Notes: generated by a model from the letters alone, not told the origin. DNA of 64,000 nt from Branchiostoma floridae (GCF_000003815.2 NC_049981.1:7800297-7864296); one strand, 5' to 3'. Counted from the stretch's first letter, positions 33,886 through 44,643 are shown. Numbers and translations are program-made.

Positions 33886-36800
33886 CTGAAAGGGATAAGA
33901 TCAATCAATACTTTAACCAGTAGGTAGGTAGTTGACGTACAAGGGTTATATCAGTACCGCTTACAAATCATTTAATTTTTTACTTATAATCTTTGCTATT
34001 TCAGATTAGCAATGTTTTTATATTTTGATTTTAATCAATGTAAATTAAGTAAGTAATTTGACACCATATATCTATTACTTTTTTTCTAGCTCGCACAACA
34101 ACTGTTATCATGAACAAAATTTGGATTCTTTACAGTTGCCTGAGTAAATTTTGATAGGTTGGGGGCATTGCACATTTCAAAAACATATTGCAGTAACTAG
34201 GCCTACATGGTCTGGTCATTGGGGAGACAAGATATTTAGACACTTAGACATGTAAGAAATTTACCGTCAGATCCATCTTACCAGCTTAGGCCACACCAAT
34301 TTTATTTGTTGCTTCTCGGACTTTTTTTAGAAAACAATAGGATTGGTCGGTTGGAAAAAAATAAAATTTGGCAAAAATTGGGGGGTAGGAGAAATTGAGG
34401 AGCTTACTCAAGTTACACAACAGAAATAACAGCTTTAACAGAAAATACGGAACACGCTGGTCCGTTGCTAGTCTATTCTTCTCCTTGCTATGCTAATAGG
34501 CCACACCCACAGGCGGGTCTGAAGTGCTGCACGGCATATATACAGAAAGCAGCAGAAGTATTTCCCAAGATTACGATCGATTAGTTTATGATATAAATTA
34601 ACAAAAGCATATACATGATAAATGAAAATGTCAGCCTTGAAACGACGTAAAACTTAAAAAATGCCAGTGTAATACAGTGCTCAAATCCCCGCTTTAACTA
34701 CCCTGGGAAAACGCAGACTCCTAACGAGGCACGCAAAGTTTACCGATCCCTACAACACGCACGCACGGGACACCCGCTGCCTAACACCCGCCGGCCCTTG
34801 AACCAGCTGGCCCCTACTAACACGAGCCTCTGCGAGCGATGTTGGGGACCGGCGTTAGTGGGGCCAGCTGGTAGTGGGGCGGGTGCATAGAGGCGGGAGG
34901 GCGCGCGTTAGGCAGGGGATCGGTAACTCTTATTTGCGACTCTTATTTGCGAAGCTTCTCGAGCAGGTTTCCCAGGGTACGCTTTAACGGGACGTGGCAA
35001 AAGTCACTTTCGGTCGCTGAACTCTGAATCCCACCGACTTTTTTTTCTCATTTACGTTGGAATCAAACATTTATACCCTTATCTAAGCTCAAACTTTCTA
35101 AAATCAATTTCTACTGTGTAGTTTTTTATGTCTGATACATTTAAAATCCTGTTCCTATTTACCGATACTTTTTTCTCCCATAATTCCTGAACGCACCGAT
35201 AGAAAAACAAATACGAAAACCAAGATGGCGGGCGGCTTTTGCTCTTTCAAATGGAGTAGTTTTTCTTTTATTTTATCGGTAGGATCGGAAGATATCGGTC
35301 AAAATATGAAATGTGCACTTTATTCAGAGTTTCCACGCTGAAAAAGAGATGTTTTGAAGCAATAATGAGGCGGTGTTGGCATAGATGACAGAGCCTTATT
35401 AGCGCCCCTTTGTCTTCGCGGGCACTTTCATGCAAATCATCTCTTTGTGCCTGTGCTGGGAGCGGGGTTTTCAACTGTAAATCAAAGTCTCTGAAATTGT
35501 TTGGTGTGTGCATTCAGTACTTTTGCCCTGTAAGTTACAAGCAAGGACTTTTGGTCAGAGCTACTTGTTTTAAGCTAGTTTTGGACGAACCACGTTTTTT
35601 TTTCACTATCGTTCCGTAATTTGATTTGATTGTGTATTAAACACAACTATATTCTGGGCATCGGTTACATGAATCAGACTTAAGTTTTCATCCTCCTAAG
35701 TTGTGTGTGTGTTTTGTGTATGCTTGTGTATTTTTCCTTCTTTATTCTGTTTTTGGGTCGAGTTTTCGTGACCGCTTGGGAAATCAAACATGGCGCCCGC
35801 CGGTTCATCTCAGGTCAATGGGATAGTCTACTGTATTGTGGTGGGAAATGTTGCGTGCGGTTTCGGATTGTTTTCTTTATTAAACTAAACAGAACGTTAG
35901 TTAATTCATTTCAGGACTTTTTTTTTCAAAATGACCAGAACACATTTCAAAGAATATGTGACTCAATTAGATAATTGGTCTCAAAGTAAATGGTGCCTGT
36001 GTTTTTTTAATGTACAACTCACCCATGCTGCTACATATGATGTTACCCAAGCGGGATGATTGTTGTCAAGAACTGACGGCGTCGGTTATTCGTAACAATT
36101 TACAAAGCACCTTTTTGAAAAGGTCTAAAATGCCAGTTCAGGATTACAAATAAACTTTAAGGTCGGTCTACAACCTGGGCAATGATTGGAGAGAAAAACA
36201 TACAAACTGGGACTGGCCATGGACAGTTTAATAAATGGTGTCTTCTATTTGAGCACAGTGGCGCTCGGTGCAACCAATCCGTTCCAACTGTTGCGCTATC
36301 TTGTTCTATTTTATCGGAAGGAACTTTCAAACCGTATCCTGTCAATAATTTGTCGCTGAAAAGTGGCTTGGTAAAGCTGTTTATATTACAAATACGTTCA
36401 GTTTGGAATATTTTACTATTACTAGCGCCATATTGAATCTTTTGCCGTCAAAAACCAGCACTAGTAAATCGTCCAACTTCACCAGCGGCGAGCTGACTTT
36501 TTTTTTTTTTTTGATGATGGAATATCTTTGGGTATTTTGACCATAAGATGGACAAAACTATACTGAAAATCCTGTTGGTTTTGAGTCAGGCAACGAATTG
36601 GTATTGTTAAAACGTGCTAATGTAATAACAATTGAAACCAGCGGCAGGTAACGCATATGAATAGCGACGTTGACACAGGGGAGATATCGTAACATAAACA
36701 TTACTACGGCCCGCCTTTTAAATTTTCAACCAATCACGGACAGTTTCCAATGGAGACAACAGTGATTGGCAACTAATTATCATCAATATTCATGTCCCAC

Positions 36801-39800
36801 AAGTGGGGATTTTTCATGCCCTTTTGGACCATCGTGGAAATACACACAGGAAAACCTAAATTTTCAATATTTGGGGGGTCCCTGGTAACAAAGTCCAAAG
36901 TTTTAAGAAAAATCATGATAAACATACCATCCTAAATAGGCACGTACAGCTAGTGGAATGCCCATAGTTTATTTGAGAGAGGAGAGGCAGTGAAATTTTG
37001 TCAATGTGAGGTGTGGCCATTTTATTTTATTTTTTTCAAATCGGGAAAAAAAATAAGGTCAGGGAATCCGAGAAGCAACAAATTAAATTAGTGTGGCCTT
37101 ATGTTTAAAGAGTTGCAAGTAGAACTGGTCAATTTACCGGTGGTGAATGTGATGCCAAGACACACTGCGAATCCCGTGATAGCCAGGACGTCATCTACGC
37201 TACCAGAGGCAATGACTAGTGTGGGGATGCCCTGGTCTACCCCTAACCCCAGCTCCTGTAGCCATAACATGGAGGGGACCACCACTGCTGGGGACACTGC
37301 AGCCAGCACAAACCTGCATACAACAGTCAAGATGATATGACTTGTTTTATCAACTTCGCTCACTCAGTGGTTTTGTTCGGTGGTTATAGCAAAGGACAAG
37401 GCATTATGACATCATATACACCTAAGGACAGGTCATTAATACTTAATAATTATTACAGAAATCCAGCTGCCTTTTGTCCATAGTGCTTAGTAAGCAAGAT
37501 AGAGTAGAGTAGGATATTATAGATACAGTAGTACAGACTAGAAGGCACTTCAGTGTTGTATATGCCATGTTTTTTTCCTGCATGAACATTCCCCTGTTGG
37601 GTGACCGCCCTATGTTCCAAAATCCCTATGCCCTGGTTCTGAAATCCCTATGTTCCAAAATCCCTATGTTCCGAAATCCCTAAGTTCTGAAATCCCTAAG
37701 TTCTGAAATCCTATATATGTCCCGAAATCCCTATGTTCCAAAACCTCACATATGTTCCAGAATCCCATATAATATATGTTCCAAAATCCCTATGTTCCAA
37801 AATCCTATATATGTTCCAAAATCCCTGTGTTCCAAAATCCCATATATTTCCAAAATCCCTATATTCCAAAATCCCTATATTCCAAAATCCCATATATGTT
37901 CCAAAATCCCATGTACCAACACACTAGTGTACAAACTGGCGTTGTAGCAACCGTTGAGAGTTGACCAAAGCTACATCAGGCAGGGCTCAAGGCTGCCGAC
38001 ACGCTGGATTTCGGAACATTATATTGAGGCCTTGAACCCCCCAGTAGCCGTACCCCAGCATAAAGCCCCAGAGCCAGGGGAAGTCCAGCAGGAAATGAGT
38101 GACTACGGCCAGAGTGGAGGCCTCCACCACACACGGCAGGAAGGCCAGCAGCAGCACTGTCCAGCTCAGCCTCCGTAGCTGGACTGGGTCCAGACCCAAA
38201 CCTGCAACACACAATCAGTAACCTTTACTTAGATATCATACCTGCAACACACAATCATTAAACCTTTACGGTTATAATAAAGGGATTGTTTATTTGTGTT
38301 TTGATCAAAGAAGTTGCTGACCCGACCACACACGGACCCACCAGGGTCAGCTTAATTAGCTACAGGCAGGCGGGACAATCCGGGGCTCATTCCCGGACCG
38401 CCCTTCAAAGCGTGCGGACGCGAAACCTCTTCTCTCTCCAGCGCGATGGCCGAGTTCGATTTTGCAGAATGGTCACAGGCAGCGAAGCTGACCCCAGCTA
38501 CGGTCAAGGCCTTGGCCAAGGCCGAACTTGCTGAGAAAGAAGCCCTTCTGTGTGTTACTACCGACATGCTGCAAATACTGGATCTCTCTGTTGGCCAGTA
38601 CGCCCTGCTATGCAGGGCAACCACTAAACTGCAAGCGGCGGCCGGGGCAGCGAAGCCCGCCAAGACCAAGGCGACAGTCACCCTGGATGACCTGAAAGCA
38701 GACAAGGAGCTGTCCGACCTCCTGTCCCAGGTGGAAGGAATCGACGGTCTCCTGACGGACGGCGCAGCGGCAGCTCAGCAGACCGGTGACGACCAGGCGT
38801 CTTTTTACCTGCACAACAGCGCCCCAAAGCAAGGTGAGAAACCCCTACTTATACCGGAGTTCGTGGACTCCTTCACCCAGCCCGAGAACGACCACGAGAT
38901 TGCACGCGACGGTCAGACGTCCATCATACTACGGACCAGCCGCTCCCGCCCAAAGCTGGAGTCGATCAAAATCCCCGCGTGGTCGGCTGCCAATGCTAAG
39001 ATCATGGCCGCGCTTATCCGCGCCGGAAAAATCTCCAACAAGCAGGACATCGAGGACTACCTCGCATATACGGTGAAAGTGTCAGAGTTGTTCGAGGTGT
39101 ACGACGTACCGTCTGTCATGTTGTACGACAACCAGTACAGAATCCTACAGAACCGTAACGGTTTTCGCTGGGGAAGGGATTCCGAGCACCTACACTCCCG
39201 CTTTCTGCGGATCCGGATGGTGCCCACGTCGAGGCCCCAGCAGCGCAAGACCACAACATCCCGCGCGAAGACTTCAGACGGCCAGGAGATCTGCCTGAAC
39301 TTTCAGAACCCCGGAGGATGCAGGCGACCGGCAGGCACATGTCAATATGCCCACGTGTGCATTACACCGGGTTGCGGCGAGTCACACCCACAGTGCGAAC
39401 ACGCCAGGAAGACCACTAAATAGCAACTCATGGACAGTCCATTAAACCTGGCAACATGGGAAACAGAACTGCGAAACGACAAGGACCAAGATTTCCTCTT
39501 AGACGGACTATCAAATGGCTTCAAAATTCTACCGGCAACCAGCGACATTACCCAAGTAGAGTGCGACAACTACAAATCTGCTACAGACCCAGCTCATCGC
39601 GGTAAAGTGGAAGCGCAACTTAAGGAAGAGATGCGGAAAGGGAATTATGAACTGAGTCGAACAAAACCAGCCATAGTCAGTGCTCTCGGCGCCATCCCGA
39701 AAAAGGGTTCTGACGATATAAGACTGATCCATGACTGCAGCAGACCTGAAGGCTTCGCCCTGAACGACTACGCCGAGGCGGAGCGCTTCAGCTACCAGAC

Positions 39801-42490
39801 ACTAGACGACGCAGTAAAAATGCTACAACAAGGTTCCTACATGGCCAAAATAGACTTAAAGAGCGCCTACAGATCAGTGCCTATTCACCCATCTAATCAC
39901 AGCGCGACGGGACTCAAGTGGCGGTTCAACGGTGACAGTGAGTACTCTTATCTGTTCGATAAACGTCTACCTTTTGGCGCTAGGCTTAGCCCGTCCATAT
40001 TTGATAGACTATCACAAGCCGTCAAACGTATGATGCAACGTCGCGGTTTTCACACGATCGTGCCCTCACTTAGAGTAGTACGACTTGTTAATTTAATAGA
40101 TAGCGCAGGCCTTTGTTCCAAATTCCTTAAGTCACGACTCCTAGCTAACTCCATGTACTCTTTCTTTCATTCATCTTCTGACTGGGGGTTTGGAGAAAAT
40201 TCATCTGTCATTTTTATTGTTTACCATTAAAAAATGATTATACCCCCAGTCACGCGTCTCTCTCGTATGTATAGATTAAAGGTTATAATAAAGGGATTGT
40301 TTATTTGTGTTTTGATCAAAGAAGTTGCTGACCCGACCACACACGGACCCACCAGGGTCAGCTTAATTAGCTACAGGCAGGCGGGACAATCCGGGGCTCA
40401 TTCCCGGACCGCCCTTCAAAGCGTGCGGACGCGAAACCCCGCCCACCCTCAACCGTAACAAGAACTCTGTAAACAAGAACTCTGTAAACAACCACCGTAA
40501 ACAAACTATCACTGTATGTATATACTGTATAACTACCAATTTATGTAACTACTTCTCCTGTGGAGAAAATTCATCTGTCATTTTTATTGTTTACCATTAA
40601 AAAATGATTATACCCCCAGTCACGCGTCTCTCTCGTATGTATAGATTAAATTAGATATCATACCTGCAACACACAATCAGTAACCTTTACTTAGATATCA
40701 TGCCTGCAACACACAATCATTAAACCTTTACTTAGATATCATACCTGCAACACACAATCAGTAACCTTTACTTAGATATCATACCTGCAACACACAATCA
40801 TTAAACCTTTACTTAGATATCATACCTGCAACACACAATCAGTAACCTTTACTTAGATATCATACCTGCAACACACAATCAGTAACCTTTACTTAGATAT
40901 CATACCTGCAACACACAATCAGTAACCTTTACTTAGATATCATACCTGCAACACACAATCAGTAACCTTTACTTAGATATCATACCTGCAACACACAATC
41001 AGTAACCTTTACTTAGATATCATACCTGCAACACACAATCATTAAACCTTTACTTAGATATCATACCTGAAACACACAATCAGTAACCTTTACTTAGATA
41101 TCATACCTGCAACACACAATCATTAAACCTTTACTTAGATATCATACCTGCAACACACAATCAGTAACCTTTACTTAGATATCATACCTGCAACACACAA
41201 TCAGTAACCTTTACTTAGATATCATACCTGCAACACACAATCATTAAACCTTTACTTAGATATCATACCTGCAACACACAATCAGTAACCTTTACTTAGA
41301 TATCATACCTGCAACACACAATCAGTAACCTTTACTTAGATAGCAAATAGGAGGATTCATTGGATGATTACCTTTGCCAAGAAAGTTACGTTTTCAGTAG
41401 CGTGTGTGTGTATGACCAGCATAACTCAAGAATGCCTGGATGGTCGCGTTGCACTTGCCATAAACGACACTTTTTTAGGTGGCTTCTGTTCTTTAAGTTC
41501 ACAAAATCAGTACAAGGTTGACCCAATTGCAAGTACATGTACGTAGTTGACACTCACAGAGATCAGAGCAGGTTTGATAGTCTGCCTGGGTGTCTTCAGG
41601 AGGAGTCTGTACCTAAGCCTCTAAGCTCACTTAATGCTTCAATAAAACTGAATAATGCTAAAATCAAACCACCATAAGTCATTCTAACATAACCAGTAGT
41701 TGCCATATGGACAATGAAGCACTGACCTGCTCGGATGAGAATGACAGTCAGGGCGACAAGGCGGATAGACGATGCCCAGACCGGATCAATCCAGCTGCCG
41801 ATCATGATGCCAGGAATGTTCCGCAGCAAGATGCCTACAATCAGCATTCCTGATGGAAAACATGTTGGACTTCAGCAGGTGTGTCAATACTCACATGCTG
41901 TAGAACAGGGGGTTCTATTTGCTTGATATGGCGTTTTATGTCATACCTGTTATGCGAAAACGTTCGATACGGGTGTTCCGGACCGGGCCATAACTTCTGT
42001 ATCGCACAGGTTCAAAAGGCGTATCACACAGGCTTAATCTTTGAGTAAATCAAACCATTTCGAACGGGCCGAGTGTAACACGGTTGGCAATTCGATTACC
42101 TGATTCGGACGTTGGAACATTGCTGTTGCAACTTTTTGTTCGAGGGCAACGAATTTGTTCAACTTCTGGCGCATTTCGCATCAAAACATGGGTTTTCTCA
42201 GGTGGGTATGACATGAATAAAATACAGCATGGCATATTCCGCATCACCCCCAGTCCCAACCCTCCCACGGGTCGGATCACCCTCCGGCTACGGGACCGGT
42301 CCATTGTACTGCCTGGTCCCAAATCCTTCCTTACATCTCCCTACCTACTGTTGACATTACTGATGACCATGTCCTGTATGTTGAGGAGAGTTGTACTGAC
42401 CCAGGAGTGGAGGTAGTTTGATGTACTGTATGAGCCGGCCTCCAATCACACACAGCACCAGCAACACAGTCAGGGCAAACAGGTTTCCAC
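33779..42490 (-). CDS. SLC9B-family Na+/H+ antiporter (NHA), internal exons only
   Basis: Five minus-strand exons join in phase: 42490-42401, 41849-41727, 38201-38054, 37313-37138 and 33885-33779, about 215 residues. The product is a polytopic cation/proton antiporter of the CPA2/NHA group (vertebrate SLC9B1/SLC9B2 relatives), which exchanges Na+ or Li+ for H+ across plasma or organelle membranes. Diagnostic text: LPPLLGMLIVGILLRNIPG, RLVALTVILIRAGLGLDP, AAVSPAVVVPSM and ASGSVDDVLAITGF. The last contains the paired aspartates expected for ion translocation. Exons for the N-terminus lie upstream of the window's recognisable part or in gaps. The C-terminal third, which follows FPSKDQ in the family, is missing. 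Introns carry a minisatellite, a retroelement and simple repeats. Confidence 0.88.
33890..34687. other. SLC9B intron, nothing further seen
   Basis: AT-rich intronic sequence without a supported feature. Confidence 0.5.
34688..34991. mobile_element. GC-rich foldback element
   Basis: CCCGCTTTAACTACCCTGGG at the left is mirrored by CCCAGGGTACGCTTTAACGGG at the right. Inside, TTACCGATCCC, CTGCCTAAC and CCAGCTGGCCCC are also mirrored, so nearly all of the 304 bp can fold on itself. No coding capacity. Confidence 0.75.
34992..37137. other. SLC9B intron, no supported gene
   Basis: A YY1-like AAGATGGCGGGCGGC lies at 35223. A 32-codon frame with good start context (AAACATGGCG) lies at 35790-35888. 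Neither is enough to call a gene. Confidence 0.4.
37138..37313 (-). CDS. SLC9B exon d, with the DD pair
   Basis: Acceptor CTGTTGTATGCAG, 176 bp, FVLAAVSPAVVVPSMLWLQ, GIPTLVIASGSVDDVLAITG, then CLGITFTTG. Donor GTAAATTG. The adjacent aspartates correspond to the essential acidic pair of NhaA/NHA transporters. Confidence 0.9.
37600..37925 (+). repeat. Minisatellite of CCAAAATCCCTATGTT-type units
   Basis: About twenty units of 16-26 bp, mixing TTCCAAAATCCCTATG, TTCTGAAATCCCTAAG and AATCCCATATATGTT. Lies in the SLC9B intron between exons d and c. Confidence 0.9.
38054..38201 (-). CDS. SLC9B exon c
   Basis: Acceptor GATTGTGTGTTGCAG, 148 bp, LGLDPVQLRRLSWTVLLLAF, then FLPCVVEASTLAV and FPWLWGFMLG. 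Donor GTACGG. Phase 1 in, phase 2 out. The acceptor is copied many times in the minisatellite just upstream. Confidence 0.88.
38205..38269. repeat. Splice-acceptor minisatellite, left part
   Basis: Two units next to exon c, then interrupted by the retroelement at CCTTTAC. The unit on the minus strand is an acceptor-like tract TGATTGTGTGTTGCAG followed by GTATGATATC. Confidence 0.9.
38270..38427 (+). repeat. Split direct repeat A1
   Basis: Begins GGTTATAATAAAGGGATTG and ends GCGGACGCGAAACC; matches A2 at 40281-40438 in length (158 bp) and sequence as far as I can read. Confidence 0.92.
38446..39423 (+). CDS. Retroelement ORF1 (gag-like) with a CCCH zinc-finger-like end
   Basis: 325 residues, starting 18 bases after repeat A1. 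The N-terminal half is acidic and helical-looking (LAKAELAEKEALL). The middle has IPAWSAANAKIMAALIRAG. The end has a Cys/His cluster CLNFQNPGGCRRPAG, then CQYAH and CITPGCGESH, spaced C-x8-C-x6-C-x3-H like a CCCH nucleic-acid-binding finger. It probably packages element RNA. It ends with TAG at 39421, only six bases before the ORF2 start and in the same frame. Confidence 0.8.
   Translation: MAEFDFAEWSQAAKLTPATVKALAKAELAEKEALLCVTTDMLQILDLSVGQYALLCRATTKLQAAAGAAKPAKTKATVTLDDLKADKELSDLLSQVEGIDGLLTDGAAAAQQTGDDQASFYLHNSAPKQGEKPLLIPEFVDSFTQPENDHEIARDGQTSIILRTSRSRPKLESIKIPAWSAANAKIMAALIRAGKISNKQDIEDYLAYTVKVSELFEVYDVPSVMLYDNQYRILQNRNGFRWGRDSEHLHSRFLRIRMVPTSRPQQRKTTTSRAKTSDGQEICLNFQNPGGCRRPAGTCQYAHVCITPGCGESHPQCEHARKTTK
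39430..40230 (+). pseudogene. Retroelement ORF2, truncated DIRS-type reverse transcriptase
   Basis: A 266-codon frame. Residues 1-212 match the front of a DIRS-group reverse transcriptase: SALGAIPKKGSDDIRLIHDC, FSYQTLDDAVKML, MAKIDLKSAYRSVPIHP (motif A aspartate) and LPFGARLSPSIFDRLSQAV (motif B). The protein text stops near 40064, and the last 55 codons are derived from the 3' non-coding end. Motif C, RNase H and tyrosine recombinase are missing, so the copy depends on helpers. Confidence 0.85.
40191..40280 (+). repeat. Split direct repeat B1
   Basis: TGGAGAAAATTCATCTGTCA through TATGTATAGATTAAA; repeated at 40561-40650. Confidence 0.92.
40281..40438 (+). repeat. Split direct repeat A2
   Basis: Second copy of A1, starting immediately after B1. 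Confidence 0.92.
40561..40650 (+). repeat. Split direct repeat B2, right end of the element
   Basis: Second copy of B1; the minisatellite resumes at 40651. Confidence 0.92.
40651..41345. repeat. Splice-acceptor minisatellite, right part
   Basis: About seventeen units of 40 or 41 bp: TTAGATATCATACCTGCAAC, then ACACAATCAGTAACCTTTAC or the variant ACACAATCATTAAACCTTTAC. Each unit, on the minus strand, repeats the last bases of the intron before exon c (TGATTGTGTGTTGCAG). Confidence 0.95.
41346..41726. other. SLC9B intron, nothing further seen
   Basis: No supported feature. Confidence 0.5.
41727..41849 (-). CDS. SLC9B exon b
   Basis: Acceptor GTTTTCCATCAG, 123 bp, GMLIVGILLRNIPG through ALTVILIRAG, donor GTCAGTGC. 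The RAG at its end continues in exon c as LGLDP. Phase 1 in and out. Confidence 0.88.
42401..42490 (-). CDS. SLC9B exon a
   Basis: Acceptor TATGTTTCAG, then GGNLFALTVLLVLCVIGGRL, a membrane segment, and IKLPPLLG. Donor GTCAGTAC. Enters in phase 1 and leaves in phase 1. Confidence 0.85.
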
Positions 42491-43345
42491 CTGAAACATA
42501 CAAAGTTAACTCAGCAACTAACCCAACTTTTCTTTGCTAAGGCCTTGCAAAATCTGTTTCTGGTTACAGTCTGGTTATGTCAATAGGTAAATTAGCGTCT
42601 CTTTTTTTAATGTCTTTTTTAGATTTCGACTGAAGTGATCTAATAAATACAGTTTAGCATTTTGTTCAACCGAAATGCATCAGGCACAGATAGAAGAGCA
42701 TACTTACTTTACCTTTCAAAATCATAATAATAATAATCATCTGGTGTATTTGCCAGCCAGTTTCGCTTAATGCTTNNNNNNNNNNNNNNNNNNNNNNNNN
42801 NNNNNNNNNNNNNNNNNNNNNNNNNNNNNNNNNNNNNNNNNNNNNNNNNNNNNNNNNNNNNNNNNNNNNNNNNNNTGTAGGTACGTTAATAAAGGTTAGA
42901 CATCCAGGTAGTAAGATAGCAATTACTCAAGCACCAGTGTATATGATTCCCAAAATCATATCCAGTTCAGTTGCTTGAGTAATTAAGATTTGGCAAATTT
43001 CTGTGGGCTTATCTAAATAATATGCAAAATACTTGAACACAGCATATTTTTGACATTTTAAGTGTTTATAGAATTCAACCTTTGCTGTGTTACTAATGTT
43101 TAAAATTTGAAGTTAGCCATTAGAATTTCAGATTCAAGTTATGAAGAGAGGCAGTAAGGTTTGTTTAACCAAATTGTTTTGGTGCACTACTAGTTTCAGC
43201 ATCGTACATGGCGTATATACAAAATGTTCTGGCCATTAAGATTTTAATCAGCTTTGTAATCATCACAGATACTACGCTTGTTAGGGTAGACTCTCCACAT
43301 CGAAAAATAGTGCATCAAAATAATATTTTACGTAGATAGCGTGTG
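42491..43345. other. No exon seen upstream of SLC9B exon a
   Basis: AT-rich; contains a 100-N gap at 42776-42875 that could hide the preceding exon. Confidence 0.4.
42776..42875. other. Assembly gap of exactly 100 N
   Basis: Probably of unknown true size. Confidence 1.
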
Positions 43346-43570
43346 TAACGCTAGTTCACCTTTATCTCCAGGGTAACCGATATCATTGCATCTAAAAACA
43401 GAGTATTTTGGGATGTCAAGTTGATGGACACCGCCGTAGTTTCAAGCTGTTTCTATCTACTTTTGCGATTTGAAACTACTGGTCATCCACTTGATACCAC
43501 TAAATACCCTGCTATAGTAATAGCGGATATACGTGTAGTCTTCCCTATGGATAAAGGTGAACTAGCATCA
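43346..43570. mobile_element. Foldback MITE, TAACGCTAG family, copy 2
   Basis: TAACGCTAGTTCACCTTTATC at the left is mirrored by GGATAAAGGTGAACTAGCAT at the right; same internal symmetry as 25572-25777. A further degenerate relative (CAGTTCAAGGACAG, CGTTTCAAACTGCAAC) lies at 43870-43981 and runs into a gap. Confidence 0.75.
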
Positions 43571-43981
43571 CATATATGTAGTGATCATGCCAGGTAGCTT
43601 TCAGATAGCTTTGAAACCTTGCCCCACAGATATCACAGATAATGTAACACTTCTCAAGGCATTTACCTTGCTGGCAGCCTTTGCATCAAAAATTTCTTTG
43701 CATAATCTGTAGAATTCATTTAAAAATGTAGAACAACTGTTACTGTTAATAATATATATAATACCTCTTTTTGTGCTATTGTTCAGTTACCAAGATAGCC
43801 CTTTATTATGGTATTTGTATAGTTGGATAGCTCTGGCTGTATGTTTTTTGTACAGACAATAATAATTCAAAGGTTAGTTACAACAGTACATACCAGTTCA
43901 AGGACAGTTGCTGTCGTTTCAAACTGCAACAGTTGAAAACCACTGCCTATAGACCTGCCCATGGACTTGATATCACTAAAT

Positions 43982-44110
43982 NNNNNNNNNNNNNNNNNNN
44001 NNNNNNNNNNNNNNNNNNNNNNNNNNNNNNNNNNNNNNNNNNNNNNNNNNNNNNNNNNNNNNNNNNNNNNNNNNNNNNNNNNNNNNNNNNNNNNNNNNNN
44101 NNNNNNNNNN
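43982..44110. other. Assembly gap (N run)
   Basis: 129 N bases. Confidence 1.
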
Positions 44111-44448
44111 TTCTATGAGACTGTCTATGTTAAAAGGTGCTGTGGAGTGTTAAGAATAACTGAACTTTGCCAAGTAATCATGTAATATTAATGATGTGTG
44201 CAAAAGACTGTACTATCAGATGCCCACTCTGAGCCGTTGACAATTTATTGTTGATAGCAAAACAAGGGTGTAACCCCTTAGAGATTACAGATTGAATAAC
44301 AATTGATCAATGACATTTGAAAATTATGTTCTTTCACTGAGTCAAGGGCCTGACATGGAATGAAAAGTTTGATATGACAGTAAGAGTTAGACTAAGGGAT
44401 TTCTATTGAACCTATTCACTCATTACGGTCATGTTGGTGGAAAGTTGA

Positions 44449-44643
44449 AGAGGAACCATTCTGGTAATGGAAAACATTTTCCCACAAGTCAATTAATTAT
44501 TGATGAGAATTTCAGTCAAAGTTTGACTTGTCTTGGAGGTAAAATAAGAGGAAACATTTTGGTAATTGCAAACATTTTCACACAAGTTAATTCATTATCA
44601 ATGAGAATTTCAGTCAAAGTTTGACTTGTCTTGGAGGTAAAAT
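44449..44643 (+). repeat. Tandem duplication of about 97 bp
   Basis: GAGGAACCATTCTGGTAATGG to CTTGTCTTGGAGGTAAAAT appears twice in a row with modest divergence. Confidence 0.8.

Larger units (their letters stand above)
38270..40650 (+). mobile_element. DIRS/PAT/Ngaro-type retroelement with split direct repeats, internally deleted
   Basis: The arrangement is A1, ORFs, B1, A2, B2. A1 is 38270-38427 and A2 40281-40438, 158 bp each. B1 is 40191-40280 and B2 40561-40650, 90 bp each. Split direct repeats of this form are the hallmark of tyrosine-recombinase retrotransposons of the PAT/Ngaro kind. The element sits in the 40-bp minisatellite. Removing it joins CCTTTAC to TTAGATATC, the exact unit sequence, so there is no target duplication, as expected for a recombinase. 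It keeps ORF1 and the front of the reverse transcriptase only. The catalytic YDD region, RNase H and the recombinase are deleted. Confidence 0.88.

Noticed and set aside
37601-41345. CRISPR-like arrays of short repeats
   Set aside because: No unique spacers between repeats; they are contiguous minisatellites in a eukaryotic intron.
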